DNA from: Dactylosporangium sp040689395
GTDB taxonomy: Bacteria > Actinomycetota > Actinomycetes > Mycobacteriales > Micromonosporaceae
Assembly (NCBI RefSeq): GCF_040689395.1
Contig: NZ_JBFAZX010000033.1
Location: forward strand, 1 to 64,000
Length of the DNA stretch: 64,000 nucleotides
Direction of reading: 5' to 3'
Of the stretch, positions 51,664 through 60,600 are shown in pieces (within the stretch, counting starts at the first letter, position 1; every line of letters starts with the position of its first letter). The notes beneath the pieces are model-generated. The model searched no databases and had not been told where the DNA came from. It saw only the letters and a list, made by a program, of their open reading frames with translations. The translations under genes and the position numbers were made by a program.

Positions 51664-53121
51664 GTGGCTGTGCACGCGGCTCCGACAACGGTTCCACGTC
51701 TCCTCGCCGACCGATCCGCCTCGGAGCCGGACCGCGAGGCCCTGGTCGTTGACGGCATCGGCTCTTTGACGTTCGGCGATTGGCAGCGGCGTGCCGCCGA
51801 CCTCGCCGAACGGCTGAAGCAGCGCGGGGTCGCGCCAGGCGATCGCGTCGGCCTGCGGTTCGGTTCCGCCGAATGGCTCGACTACGCGGTCGCGTACGTG
51901 GCGGTGCAACGCCTGGGCGCGGTCGCCGTGCCGATCTCCGACGACGCGGCGCCCACCGAACTGGCGTACATGCTCGCCGATTGCGGTGCCGCCGGGCTGG
52001 TGCACGCGGGCGGCGCGCCCGACTGGCCGGGCGGATGGACCCACGCCGTCGACGACGGCGCCGGCTCGCGATCCGGCGAGGACGGGTCCACACCACACGG
52101 TCTGGCCCAGATTCTGTACACGTCCGGCACGACGGCACGGCCCAAGGGTGTCGCCGCCAGCCACGCCAACGTCACGTACTCCTCGGGCGCCCGGCACCGG
52201 CCGTTCCGTCACTCGCGCCACCTGTTGCACGCGTTCGCGATCGGCACGAACGCGGCCCAGATCATGCTGATGAACGCGCTGCTCGCCCACCCCGCAGTGG
52301 TGACGTTGCCGCAGTTCACACCGTTGCGCTTCGCGCGCGCCATCGCACGCTGGTCCGCCGGCACGGTGTTCGTGGTCCCGGCGATGGCCATGGAACTGCT
52401 CACCGTGGCCGAGGGCCATGACCTGAGCAGCGTGCGGCTGCTCGGGTCGGCCGCCGCGCCGCTGCCGGCGCCGGTCGCCGCCCGCCTCGTGGCCGCGTTC
52501 CCGAACGCGACGGTCGTCAACTACTACACCTCGACCGAGGCCGCCCCGGCGCAGACCGTCATGACGTACGACCCGCAGCGCCCGGACAGCGTGGGCCGGC
52601 CGATAGCCGGCGGTGGCGTACGCGTCCTCGACGACGACGGGCGACCCTGCGCGCCCGGCGAGATCGGCGCCGTCTGGATGCGCTCGCCGGCCCCGACTCG
52701 CACGTACTTCGGCGACGTGGCGACCAGCGCCGCCGCGTTCCAGGACGGCTGGGTCCGGATGGGCGACGTCGGCTACGTGGACGCCGACGGCTACCTGTAC
52801 CTCGTCGAACGGGACGGCGATCTGGTCAAGACCGGCGCCCACCGGGTGTCGACGCTGCAGGTCGAGGCGGCCATCCACGAGCATCCGGCGGTAGCCGACG
52901 CCGCCGTCGTCGGGCTGCCGCACGAGGTGCTCGGCGTCGAACTGGCCGCCGTGATCGTGGTCAGCGGCGACGCGGCGCTGACCCCGCAGGCACTGCGGGC
53001 GTTCCTCGCCGGCCACCTCGCGCCACACGAGATCCCGTCCCGCGTCCACCTCATGGACAAGCTACCGCGCAACCGCGGCGGCAAGGTCGACAAACGATCC
53101 CTGCGAAGGAGCCTGACATGA
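51664..53121 (+). CDS. Stand-alone AMP-dependent ligase / adenylation enzyme, 485 aa
   Basis: This is an acyl-adenylating enzyme of the ANL superfamily with motifs ILYTSGTTARPKGV (P-loop), NYYTSTEAAP (in place of the amino-acid-type YGPTE), GDVGYVDADGYLY and the C-terminal Lys in NRGGKVDKRSL. In the segment corresponding to the NRPS A4 motif (FAIGTN) the Asp that binds an alpha-amino group is missing, so its substrate is more likely a carboxylic acid without an alpha-amine than an amino acid. It should load the carrier domain of the next protein. Its TGA overlaps the ATG of that gene (ATGA). GTG codons at 51664 and 51670 both fit as start; no clear Shine-Dalgarno. Confidence 0.88.
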   Translation: MAVHAAPTTVPRLLADRSASEPDREALVVDGIGSLTFGDWQRRAADLAERLKQRGVAPGDRVGLRFGSAEWLDYAVAYVAVQRLGAVAVPISDDAAPTELAYMLADCGAAGLVHAGGAPDWPGGWTHAVDDGAGSRSGEDGSTPHGLAQILYTSGTTARPKGVAASHANVTYSSGARHRPFRHSRHLLHAFAIGTNAAQIMLMNALLAHPAVVTLPQFTPLRFARAIARWSAGTVFVVPAMAMELLTVAEGHDLSSVRLLGSAAAPLPAPVAARLVAAFPNATVVNYYTSTEAAPAQTVMTYDPQRPDSVGRPIAGGGVRVLDDDGRPCAPGEIGAVWMRSPAPTRTYFGDVATSAAAFQDGWVRMGDVGYVDADGYLYLVERDGDLVKTGAHRVSTLQVEAAIHEHPAVADAAVVGLPHEVLGVELAAVIVVSGDAALTPQALRAFLAGHLAPHEIPSRVHLMDKLPRNRGGKVDKRSLRRSLT

Positions 53122-54569
53122 TCCAGGCATCCGCGGTTCAGCACGGCATGTGGGTCGCCGTGTCCAGCGCCGCCCCCACCGCTTATCACATGCCGCTGGT
53201 CGTCACGTTCGCCCACGATCCGGACGCCGGGCTCCTGGCCAAGTCCTGCGCGGCCGTGGTTGAACGGCATGCGCTGCTGTCCCGCGCGATCGTGGACCGC
53301 GACGGCGTCACGTACCTCACGGAGGTCTCCGCCGCCAGGCTGCGCGTGGCCTGGCCGGACGAGTCCGTCGACGAGGAGATCGCGCGACCGTTCGACCTCG
53401 CCGAGGGGCCGCTGGTCCGGTTCGCGCTGTTCGGCCGGACGCTGATCATCACGGCGCACCATCTGATCTTCGACGGATACTCCAAGGAGGTGCTGCTGCG
53501 CGACCTGGCCGCCTTCTACGCGGGTGAGATCCCGGCTGCGTTGCCCCGCACCGCCGCGGAGGAGCTTGCCGCCGACGCGGCACGGCTGGCCGGCAGCCGG
53601 ACCGCGGCGGCTGAGTTCTGGTCCGGCCGGTGGGCCGAGCCGCTGCCCGTGGTCGTCGGCGACCACGTTCTCACCGGGCGCGATCACGGGGCCGGGCAGG
53701 TGCGCGCGTTCGAGCCGGCCGTACCTGACCTGCCCGGGCTGACCCGGTTCGAGACGCTGCTGGCCGCGATCCACGCGCTGCTTCGCGGGTACGGCAACCC
53801 GCGCGTCACGACCGGCGTCGACCTGTCCACCCGGGAGCCCGGTTCGGTCGGCACCATCGGCCCGTACGCGACCGAACTTCCTGTCGACTCGCAGCCCGAT
53901 CCGGACTCCTCGTTCGCGCGGTTCGCCGCCGAGTTGCGAGCCGCGCTCCGCGAGATGTACCCGCACCGGTCGGTTCCGCTGGCCCGTGCGGTGCGCCGGC
54001 TGCGGCCGCACGCCGCGGTGGCGCCCGTCTCCGTCAGCTACCGCCGGGTCGGTGCCGCGCCACGATTCGACGGCGTCCCGGCGGACGTCGACTGGCTGGC
54101 CTTCGCCGGCAGCGTGCGCGGCGACCTGCAACTTCAGGCAGTCGACGACGGTACGACGGTCACCGCGAGGCTACGCTACTCAGCCGCGGCGGCGCCGGTC
54201 GCCGCACGGTTCGCCGAGGACTTGTGCGGGATGCTCACACGGGTCGCGATCGCCCCGGAGACTCGACTGCGCGACTTGTCCGCCTCGACCACATCCGCAC
54301 CGCCCGTCGCGGTCGAGGCGCGAGCCTCCGCGCCGGCCTCGGCACACGGCGGTGAACTCGTCGAGCCGGTCCTGGCCATCTGGCGCGACGTGCTCGGCAA
54401 CCACGCCATCGGCCCCGATGACGACCTGTTCGACCTGGGCGGCGACTCGCTGACCGCGACGCAGATCATCGCGCGGATGCGCAAGACGCTCGGCATCGAC
54501 GTCGACATCGACACGTTCTTCGACTACCCGACGGTCAATGGGGTCTTAGATGCCGCCGGCGCCCGCTGA
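53118..54569 (+). CDS. Condensation-carrier (C-T) didomain protein, 483 aa
   Basis: The N-terminal condensation domain (1-400) has a complete catalytic motif AHHLIFDGYS (about 114-123). The C-terminal carrier protein (about 410-483) has DLFDLGGDSLTATQIIARM with the phosphopantetheinylated Ser (about 444). There is no adenylation domain, so the carrier must be loaded in trans by the stand-alone ligase before it, by the E2 protein after it, or both. It begins on an ATGA overlap with the ligase gene, and its last 20 bases overlap the E1-alpha start. The layout suggests a starter-unit station for the assembly line. Confidence 0.9.
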   Translation: MIQASAVQHGMWVAVSSAAPTAYHMPLVVTFAHDPDAGLLAKSCAAVVERHALLSRAIVDRDGVTYLTEVSAARLRVAWPDESVDEEIARPFDLAEGPLVRFALFGRTLIITAHHLIFDGYSKEVLLRDLAAFYAGEIPAALPRTAAEELAADAARLAGSRTAAAEFWSGRWAEPLPVVVGDHVLTGRDHGAGQVRAFEPAVPDLPGLTRFETLLAAIHALLRGYGNPRVTTGVDLSTREPGSVGTIGPYATELPVDSQPDPDSSFARFAAELRAALREMYPHRSVPLARAVRRLRPHAAVAPVSVSYRRVGAAPRFDGVPADVDWLAFAGSVRGDLQLQAVDDGTTVTARLRYSAAAAPVAARFAEDLCGMLTRVAIAPETRLRDLSASTTSAPPVAVEARASAPASAHGGELVEPVLAIWRDVLGNHAIGPDDDLFDLGGDSLTATQIIARMRKTLGIDVDIDTFFDYPTVNGVLDAAGAR

Positions 54570-55470
54570 CGCGCCCGACCGGCCGGCGTCCGTCGACGCG
54601 CCCGACCGGCTCGCCGCCGACCGGGCGACGATGCTGCTCATCCGGCATTTCGAGACGGCGTTGCTCGACCTTTTCGCGCGCGGCGAACTGTCCGGAACCA
54701 CGCACACCTGCCTCGGCCAGGAGTACGTGCCCGTGGCCGTGAGCGGCCTGCTCGAACCGGACGACCACGTGCTGAGCAACCACCGCGGTCACGGCCACTA
54801 CCTCGCGCGGTTCGACGATCCCGAGGGACTGCTGGCCGAGATCATGGGCCGGGTGGGCGCCATCTGCCACGGCGTCGGCGGAAGCCAGCACATTCATCGG
54901 CGAGGATACCTCTCGACCGGGGTACAGGGCGAGAGCCTGCCGATCGCGACCGGGCTCGCGCTACACCTGCGCCGCCACCAGCCGGGTGCGCTGGCATGCG
55001 CGTACATCGGCGACGGCACCTGGGGCGAGGGCGCCGTGTACGAGGCGCTCAACATCGCCGCGCTGTGGCGCCTGCCGCTGCTGGTCGTGGTCGAGCACAA
55101 CGGCATCGCCCAGTCGACGCCGACCGAACACGCCATGGCCGGCACCATCGCCGGACGCGCCGCCGCGTTCGGTCTGGCCCATACGCTCATCAACGCGACC
55201 GACCCGGCCGAAATCCGGACGAAGCTGGCGCCGCTCGTCGCTCGGGTGCGCGACGGGGAACCGTTGATCGCGGAATTCCGCGCTCCGCGTCTCGGCCCGC
55301 ACAGCAAGGGCGACGACACTCGTCCCGCCGAGCATGTCGCGGCACTGGCCGACTGGTATCCGGCGGTGGCCGCCGCCGCGCCGGATCTCGACCGCGCGCA
55401 GCGGGAACGCGTCGCCCGCGTCGTCGCCGAACTGTCGGCCCGCCCGCCTGCCGAGTGGACCGACCGATGA
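54550..55470 (+). CDS. Pyruvate/acetoin dehydrogenase-like E1 component, alpha subunit, 306 aa
   Basis: This is the ThDP-binding alpha subunit of a 2-oxoacid-dehydrogenase-like E1. The ThDP motif is GDGTWGEGAVYEALNIA followed by VEHN (GDG to Asn, about 154-183). SNHRGHGHYLARF and GVGGSQHIH carry family His residues near the active site, and the loop GPHSKGDDTR corresponds to the phosphorylation/lipoyl-docking loop. Together with the beta subunit it would decarboxylate a 2-oxo acid, or cleave a ketose as transketolase-like relatives in NRPS clusters do, and pass the two-carbon unit to a lipoyl domain. It is translationally coupled on both sides (20-bp overlap upstream, ATGA downstream). Confidence 0.92.
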   Translation: MPPAPADAPDRPASVDAPDRLAADRATMLLIRHFETALLDLFARGELSGTTHTCLGQEYVPVAVSGLLEPDDHVLSNHRGHGHYLARFDDPEGLLAEIMGRVGAICHGVGGSQHIHRRGYLSTGVQGESLPIATGLALHLRRHQPGALACAYIGDGTWGEGAVYEALNIAALWRLPLLVVVEHNGIAQSTPTEHAMAGTIAGRAAAFGLAHTLINATDPAEIRTKLAPLVARVRDGEPLIAEFRAPRLGPHSKGDDTRPAEHVAALADWYPAVAAAAPDLDRAQRERVARVVAELSARPPAEWTDR

Positions 55471-56432
55471 GGGTCGCCGAGAACATCAACGCCGCGCTGC
55501 ACACGGTCCTCGCGGGCGACGAGCGGGCGTACCTCATCGGCGAGGACCTCCTCGACCCGTACGGCGGCGCGTTCAAGGTCGCGCGTGGGCTCTCCACCCG
55601 ATTCCCGGACCGGGTACTGTCCACCCCGATCAGCGAGTCGGCCGTGACCGGCATCGCGGCCGGTCTGGCCCTGGCCGGCGACACCGCGATCGTCGAGTAC
55701 ATGTTCGCCGACTTCCTGGCGCTCGGCTTCGACCCGCTGGTCAACTTCGCCGCCAAGTCCGTCACCATGTACGGCACGCGGCTGCCGATGCGCCTGATCG
55801 TGCGCTGCCCCAGCGGCGGCGGCCGCGGCTACGGACCGACGCACAGCCAGAGTCTGACCAAGCACCTCATCGGTGTACCCAGCCTCGCCGTGTTCGAGAT
55901 GTCGCCGTTCCGCGACGCGGCCGAGGTGTTCGCCGAGATGCTGGCGCTCGCGCAGCCGTGCGTGTTCGTCGAGGACAAGATCCTCTACACCCGTCGGATG
56001 CACACCGTGATCGACCCGTTCACGGTCGAGGTGCGTGGGGGCGTGGCGTACGTCGGGACCGGAGAACGGCCGGAGCTGATCCTCATCGCGCCCGGTGGCA
56101 TGGCCGAGCGCGCCATGGCCGCGCTGCGCATGCTGCTGATCGAACAGGAGATCGCCGGCCTTCTGGTGGTGCCGTCCCGGCTGTACCCGGTCCACCTCGA
56201 CCTGCCGCCGGTCGCGCATGTGGTGGTGGCTGAAGACGGCACCGCCGGAGGCACATGGGGCGCCGAGGTCGCGCATCACGTGCATGCGCGCCACTTCGCG
56301 GACCTGGCCGCGCCCGTGACGCTCGTCCACGCGGCCGACACCGTCATCCCCACCGCGCCGCATCTGGAGCGTCAAGTGCTCGTGAGCGCCGTGACCATCT
56401 ACGACGCGCTGGTGAGGACCGTCCGTGGCTGA
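55467..56432 (+). CDS. Pyruvate/acetoin dehydrogenase-like E1 component, beta subunit, 321 aa
   Basis: This is the transketolase pyrimidine-domain plus C-terminal domain of an E1 beta subunit: GEDLLDPYGGAFKVARGL and STPISESAVTGIAAGLAL (with the Glu that activates ThDP, about 59), IVEYMFADFLALGFDPLVN, RCPSGGGRGYGPTHSQS and a transketolase C-terminal domain with VAEDGTAGGTWGAE. All parts are present at family length. It forms an alpha2-beta2 E1 with its upstream neighbour. The ATG overlaps the upstream TGA, and its end overlaps the E2 start by eight bases. Confidence 0.93.
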   Translation: MRVAENINAALHTVLAGDERAYLIGEDLLDPYGGAFKVARGLSTRFPDRVLSTPISESAVTGIAAGLALAGDTAIVEYMFADFLALGFDPLVNFAAKSVTMYGTRLPMRLIVRCPSGGGRGYGPTHSQSLTKHLIGVPSLAVFEMSPFRDAAEVFAEMLALAQPCVFVEDKILYTRRMHTVIDPFTVEVRGGVAYVGTGERPELILIAPGGMAERAMAALRMLLIEQEIAGLLVVPSRLYPVHLDLPPVAHVVVAEDGTAGGTWGAEVAHHVHARHFADLAAPVTLVHAADTVIPTAPHLERQVLVSAVTIYDALVRTVRG

Positions 56433-57606
56433 GATCGCGGTGCCCAAGCTCAACAACAACGACGACAGCTACCTGCTGCTTGCCTGGCTCGCCCCGGACG
56501 GCCTGGCGGTGGCGGCCGGCGCCCCGGTCGCCGAGGTGGAGACGTCGAAGGCGGTCGAAGAGCTGACCGCCGCGACGAGCGGCGTACTGCGCCACCGCGC
56601 CGCGACCGGCGACGAGATCACCCCCGGACAGGTCATCGCACTCGTCGACGATCCCGCCGTCCCGGCCGAGGTCCCGGCCTCGCGACCGGCCGACGCCTCC
56701 GGCCCGACGATCACCGCACCGGCTCGCGCCCGCATGGCCGAACTCGGCGTCACCGACGAGCGCGTTGTCGCGCTCGGCCGCCCGATCATCCGCCGGGCCG
56801 ACATCGACGCCCTGGCCGGCCTCGTCGCCGCGCCCGCCGCCACATCGCCGCCCGCCGCCACATCGCCGCCCGAAGCGATGGCGTCCGCGGCGGACGAACA
56901 CTCCATCAGCCTGTCTCGCAACCAGCGTGCGGTCGCGCGCACGGTGGCGCGCTCGAGCGCCACCATCCCGGCCGCCTACACCGCGATGACGATGGACGTC
57001 GGCGCCGCGCTCGACGAGGCGCCTCGACTGGCACGCGCGGTACGGCGGCCGGTCGGCCTCGCCGAACTCTTCGTCGCCGCGATCGGGTCGGTGCACGCCG
57101 ACCAGCCGATGTGCTTCGCCCGGCTCGACGACGACGGCAAGACCGTGCACCTCTGCGACGCCGCGCATGTCAGCGTCACCGTCGACCTCGGCGAGGGCCT
57201 CTACCTTCCGGTGGTACGAAACGCCGATACCGCGACGATCGCCGAGATCGCCCGGACGCTCACCAGGTACCGGGTGACGGCGGCCGGCGGCACGTTCCGT
57301 CAGGGCGACCTCGACGGCGCGAACATCACGTTGACGCTCCACCAGGACGCCCACGTGAGCCTGGCCATACCGATCGTGTACCCGGGCCAGACGTGCGCGG
57401 TCGCGGTCACCGCCCCGCGTCCCGAGCTGTACCTCGACGACAACGGCCAACCGGCGACCCGGACCGTGACACAGGTCGGTCTGGCCTACGACCACCGCGT
57501 CATCAACGGCCGCGAGGCCGCCCAATTCCTGGCCGCGCTGCACCGCGCACTCAACGAAACGCTGGTGCGGACGTTGCAGCATCCGCCGCACGAGGAGCCG
57601 CGATGA
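56425..57606 (+). CDS. 2-oxoacid dehydrogenase-like E2 acyltransferase, 393 aa
   Basis: Residues 1-78 form a lipoyl domain with lipoyl-Lys in VETSKAVEELT (about 42). About 95-130 is a peripheral-subunit-binding domain (TAPARARMAELGVTDERVVA), followed by an Ala/Pro linker with a short tandem repeat, and 150-393 is the catalytic CAT-fold domain. The terminal motif reads YDHRVINGREAAQFL; the catalytic His is present but the usual Asp of HxxxDG is Asn. It would move an acyl group from the lipoyl arm to CoA or, in this setting, to the phosphopantetheine of a carrier protein. No E3 gene is in the window. GTG start with overlap; its TGA overlaps the NRPS ATG (ATGA). Confidence 0.92.
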   Translation: MAEIAVPKLNNNDDSYLLLAWLAPDGLAVAAGAPVAEVETSKAVEELTAATSGVLRHRAATGDEITPGQVIALVDDPAVPAEVPASRPADASGPTITAPARARMAELGVTDERVVALGRPIIRRADIDALAGLVAAPAATSPPAATSPPEAMASAADEHSISLSRNQRAVARTVARSSATIPAAYTAMTMDVGAALDEAPRLARAVRRPVGLAELFVAAIGSVHADQPMCFARLDDDGKTVHLCDAAHVSVTVDLGEGLYLPVVRNADTATIAEIARTLTRYRVTAAGGTFRQGDLDGANITLTLHQDAHVSLAIPIVYPGQTCAVAVTAPRPELYLDDNGQPATRTVTQVGLAYDHRVINGREAAQFLAALHRALNETLVRTLQHPPHEEPR

Positions 57607-60600
57607 GCACGCTGCGAGCCGCCCAGGAGCGGCTGTGGTTCCTGCACCAACTGGATCCAGCCGACGCGTCGTACCACCTGCCGCTCGTCATGCACCTGCG
57701 CGGACGCCTGGACCGGGCGGCGATGCGACGCGCGCTGGACGCGTTGACCAGCCGGCACGAGACACTGCGAACCCGGGTCGAGCTCTTCGACGGCACGCCC
57801 GTGCTGGCGCCGGCACCTGACGGCGTCCGGCTGGAGACCGCCGTCGCGACCGGCCTTGACGACGCCCGCGACCTGGTCGCCGCGTTCGTCACGCGGCCGT
57901 TCGACCTCACCGCCGGCCCGATGCTTCGCTCCCTGCTGATCGACGTCGGACCGGACGAGCACGTGCTCGCGCTCGCCGCCCACCACATCGCGGCCGACGG
58001 CTGGTCGCTGCAGGTGCTGCGCCGCGATCTCGACGCGCTGTACCACGCGTACGCCACCGGCGCCCCGGCTGTGCTGCCGCAGCTGCCAGAACTGCCGCCG
58101 GTGCCGGTTGACGACGCGCCGGACCTCGGATACTGGACCGAACGGCTGGCTGGCGCCCCGGTGCTGGATCTGGCGACCGACCGGCCCCGGCCTCCGGTGC
58201 GCCGCGGCCATGGCAGCTCCGTCGTCTTCGACATCCCCGTCGACCTGCTGCGCCGTCTGGAGACCGTGGCCCGAGCCGAGCGCACCACCGTGTACACCGC
58301 GCTCGTCGCGGCGTTCTCGCTGTTGCTCGGCCGGATGAGCGGCCAGAACGACATCTGCCTCGGCACTCCGGTGCTCGGCCGCGACGACCCGGATCTCGAC
58401 GACCGCGTCGGCTGCTTCTCCGAGACCCTGGTGCTGCGGACGGACCTATCGGGCGATCTGACGTTCCGCGCGCTGCTGCGGGCCGTCCGCCGCGGCGTGC
58501 TCGGCGCGCTGAGCCACGCCGCCCCGTTCGAACGCGTGGTATCGGCGCTCGGCGCACCCCGCGACCGCAGCCGCACCCCGCTGTTCCAAGCCATGATCAT
58601 GTACCTGCGCCAGGAGCAGGACCGGCCGCACCTCGGCGACCTCGACGTCGAGCTGCTGGACCATCCGTTCGACTTCGCCCGCACCGACGTGTCCCTCGAC
58701 GTCATCCAAGGCCCAGCGGCCGCGGTCGGCGTGCTCACGGTCGATCGCGACCTGTTCGACCCCGGCACCGCACAGCGCCTGATCCGCCGCCTGCTCATCC
58801 TGCTCGACGACGCGGCCCAGCGGCCCGACACCGCGATCGGTGACCTGCGCTGGCTCGACGACGACGAACGGCGCGAGGCACTGACCGGATGGAACGACAC
58901 CGGCGCGGGACAGATCACTCCCCTGGTCGCCGAGATGTTCCAAGCACAGGCCCGGTCCACGCCGGACACGGTCGCGATCACCGGCGACGGTGCCGAGCTC
59001 ACCTACCGCGACCTCGACGCCGAGGTCGACCGGCTGGCCGCCCGCCTGCGCGGACGCGGACCGCTGATCGGCGTCGGGCTGTCCCGGTCCCCGGCGATGG
59101 TGGTCGCGCTGCTGGCGGTCTGGCGGGCCGGCGCCGCCTACCTGCCACTCGACCCGGCGTACCCGGCCGACCGGCTCGCGTTCGTCATCGCCGACGCGGG
59201 CATCAGCACGGTGCTCACCGAGTCCTCGTTCGCCGAGCGGTTCGGCCCGGCGTCGCTCCTGATCGACGCCGCTGACACCGCTGACACCGCTGACGAAGAA
59301 CCCGTGGACGAGGCGGCGCCGATCACCGCGATCGGCCCCGACGACGCGGCCTATGTGCTGTACACCTCGGGGTCTACCGGACGCCCCAAAGGCGTGGTCG
59401 TGCCGCACGGCGCGCTCGCCGCCTTCGTCGCCGCGATGGCCGACATCACCGGACCGCAGGCGGGCCGCGCGTGGCTCGCGCTCACCTCGCTGTCGTTCGA
59501 CATCTCCGGACTTGAGCTGTACCTGCCGCTCAGCCGTGGCGGCCGGGTCGTCATCGCCGATGACGCGCAGACCAGCGACGGCGCGGCGTTGCGGGCACTC
59601 ATCGCCGCGAACGGCGTCACCGATGTGCAGGCCACCCCGTCCGGCTGGCGGATGCTGCTGGCCGCCGGCTTCGACCATGACGTGCCTGCCGCGCTGGTCG
59701 GCGGCGAGGCGTTGCCGGCGACGCTCGCCGCGGAACTGCGCGGCAAGGTCGGCCGGCTGACCAATGTGTACGGCCCGACCGAGACGACGATCTGGTCGAC
59801 GTACTGGCCGGTGCCCGAGAGCCCGGCGGCGATCGCGATCGGCGGCCCGATCCCAGGCACACGTGTTTACGTCGTTGACGACCGGATGCGAGCGGTCCCC
59901 GCCGGGGTGCCCGGCGAACTCGTCATCGCCGGTGCCGGCGTCGCTCTGGGCTACCTACGCCGGCCGCGGCTGACCGCCGACCGCTTCGTGCCCGACCCGT
60001 GGGGTCCGGCAGGAGCCCGGATGTACCGCACCGGCGATCGCGCCCGCCAGCGGGCGGACGGCACGCTGGAATTCCTCGGCCGGCTCGACACGCAGGTCAA
60101 GGTGCGCGGCCACCGGATCGAACTGGGCGAGGTCGAGACCGTGCTCGCCGGCTGCCCGGGTGTCGCCGCCGCGGTTGCCGCGGTCCGCGATGATGCCCTC
60201 GCCGCATACGTCACAGCCCGCCCCGGCGCCGGCGTCGACCCCGCCGCGATCCGCGACGCGGCCCGCGCCAAGCTTCCGGCCTACGCCGTGCCGGCCACGG
60301 TCACGGTGCTCGACGCGCTGCCGCTCACCCCGAACGGCAAGGTGGACCGGGCCGCCCTGCCCGACCCGCGACCGTACACCGCCGCCGCGTACGTGCCGCC
60401 GCGCACCGCGGCTGAAACGCGCGTCGCCGCCGTGTTCGCCGAAGTGTTCGGCGCCACCGAGGTGGGTGTGCACGACGACTTCTTCGCTCTGGGGGGCCAC
60501 TCGCTGCTGGCCGTCAAGGTCGCGGTGCGGCTGCCCGGCTTGACCGTCCGCGATCTGTTCGATCATCCGACGGTCGAGGCGCTGGCTTCGCGGATCCCGG

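Noticed and set aside
57111..57602. Possible N-terminal extension of the NRPS back to 57111
   Set aside because: It overlaps the E2 gene in another frame and is Arg/Pro-rich; the ATG at 57603 gives a standard condensation-domain start and an ATGA junction.
59265..59300. Triple 9-bp repeat in the NRPS A1 coding region
   Set aside because: It only codes for an Ala-Asp-Thr repeat in a surface loop; replication slippage in a linker is a sufficient explanation.
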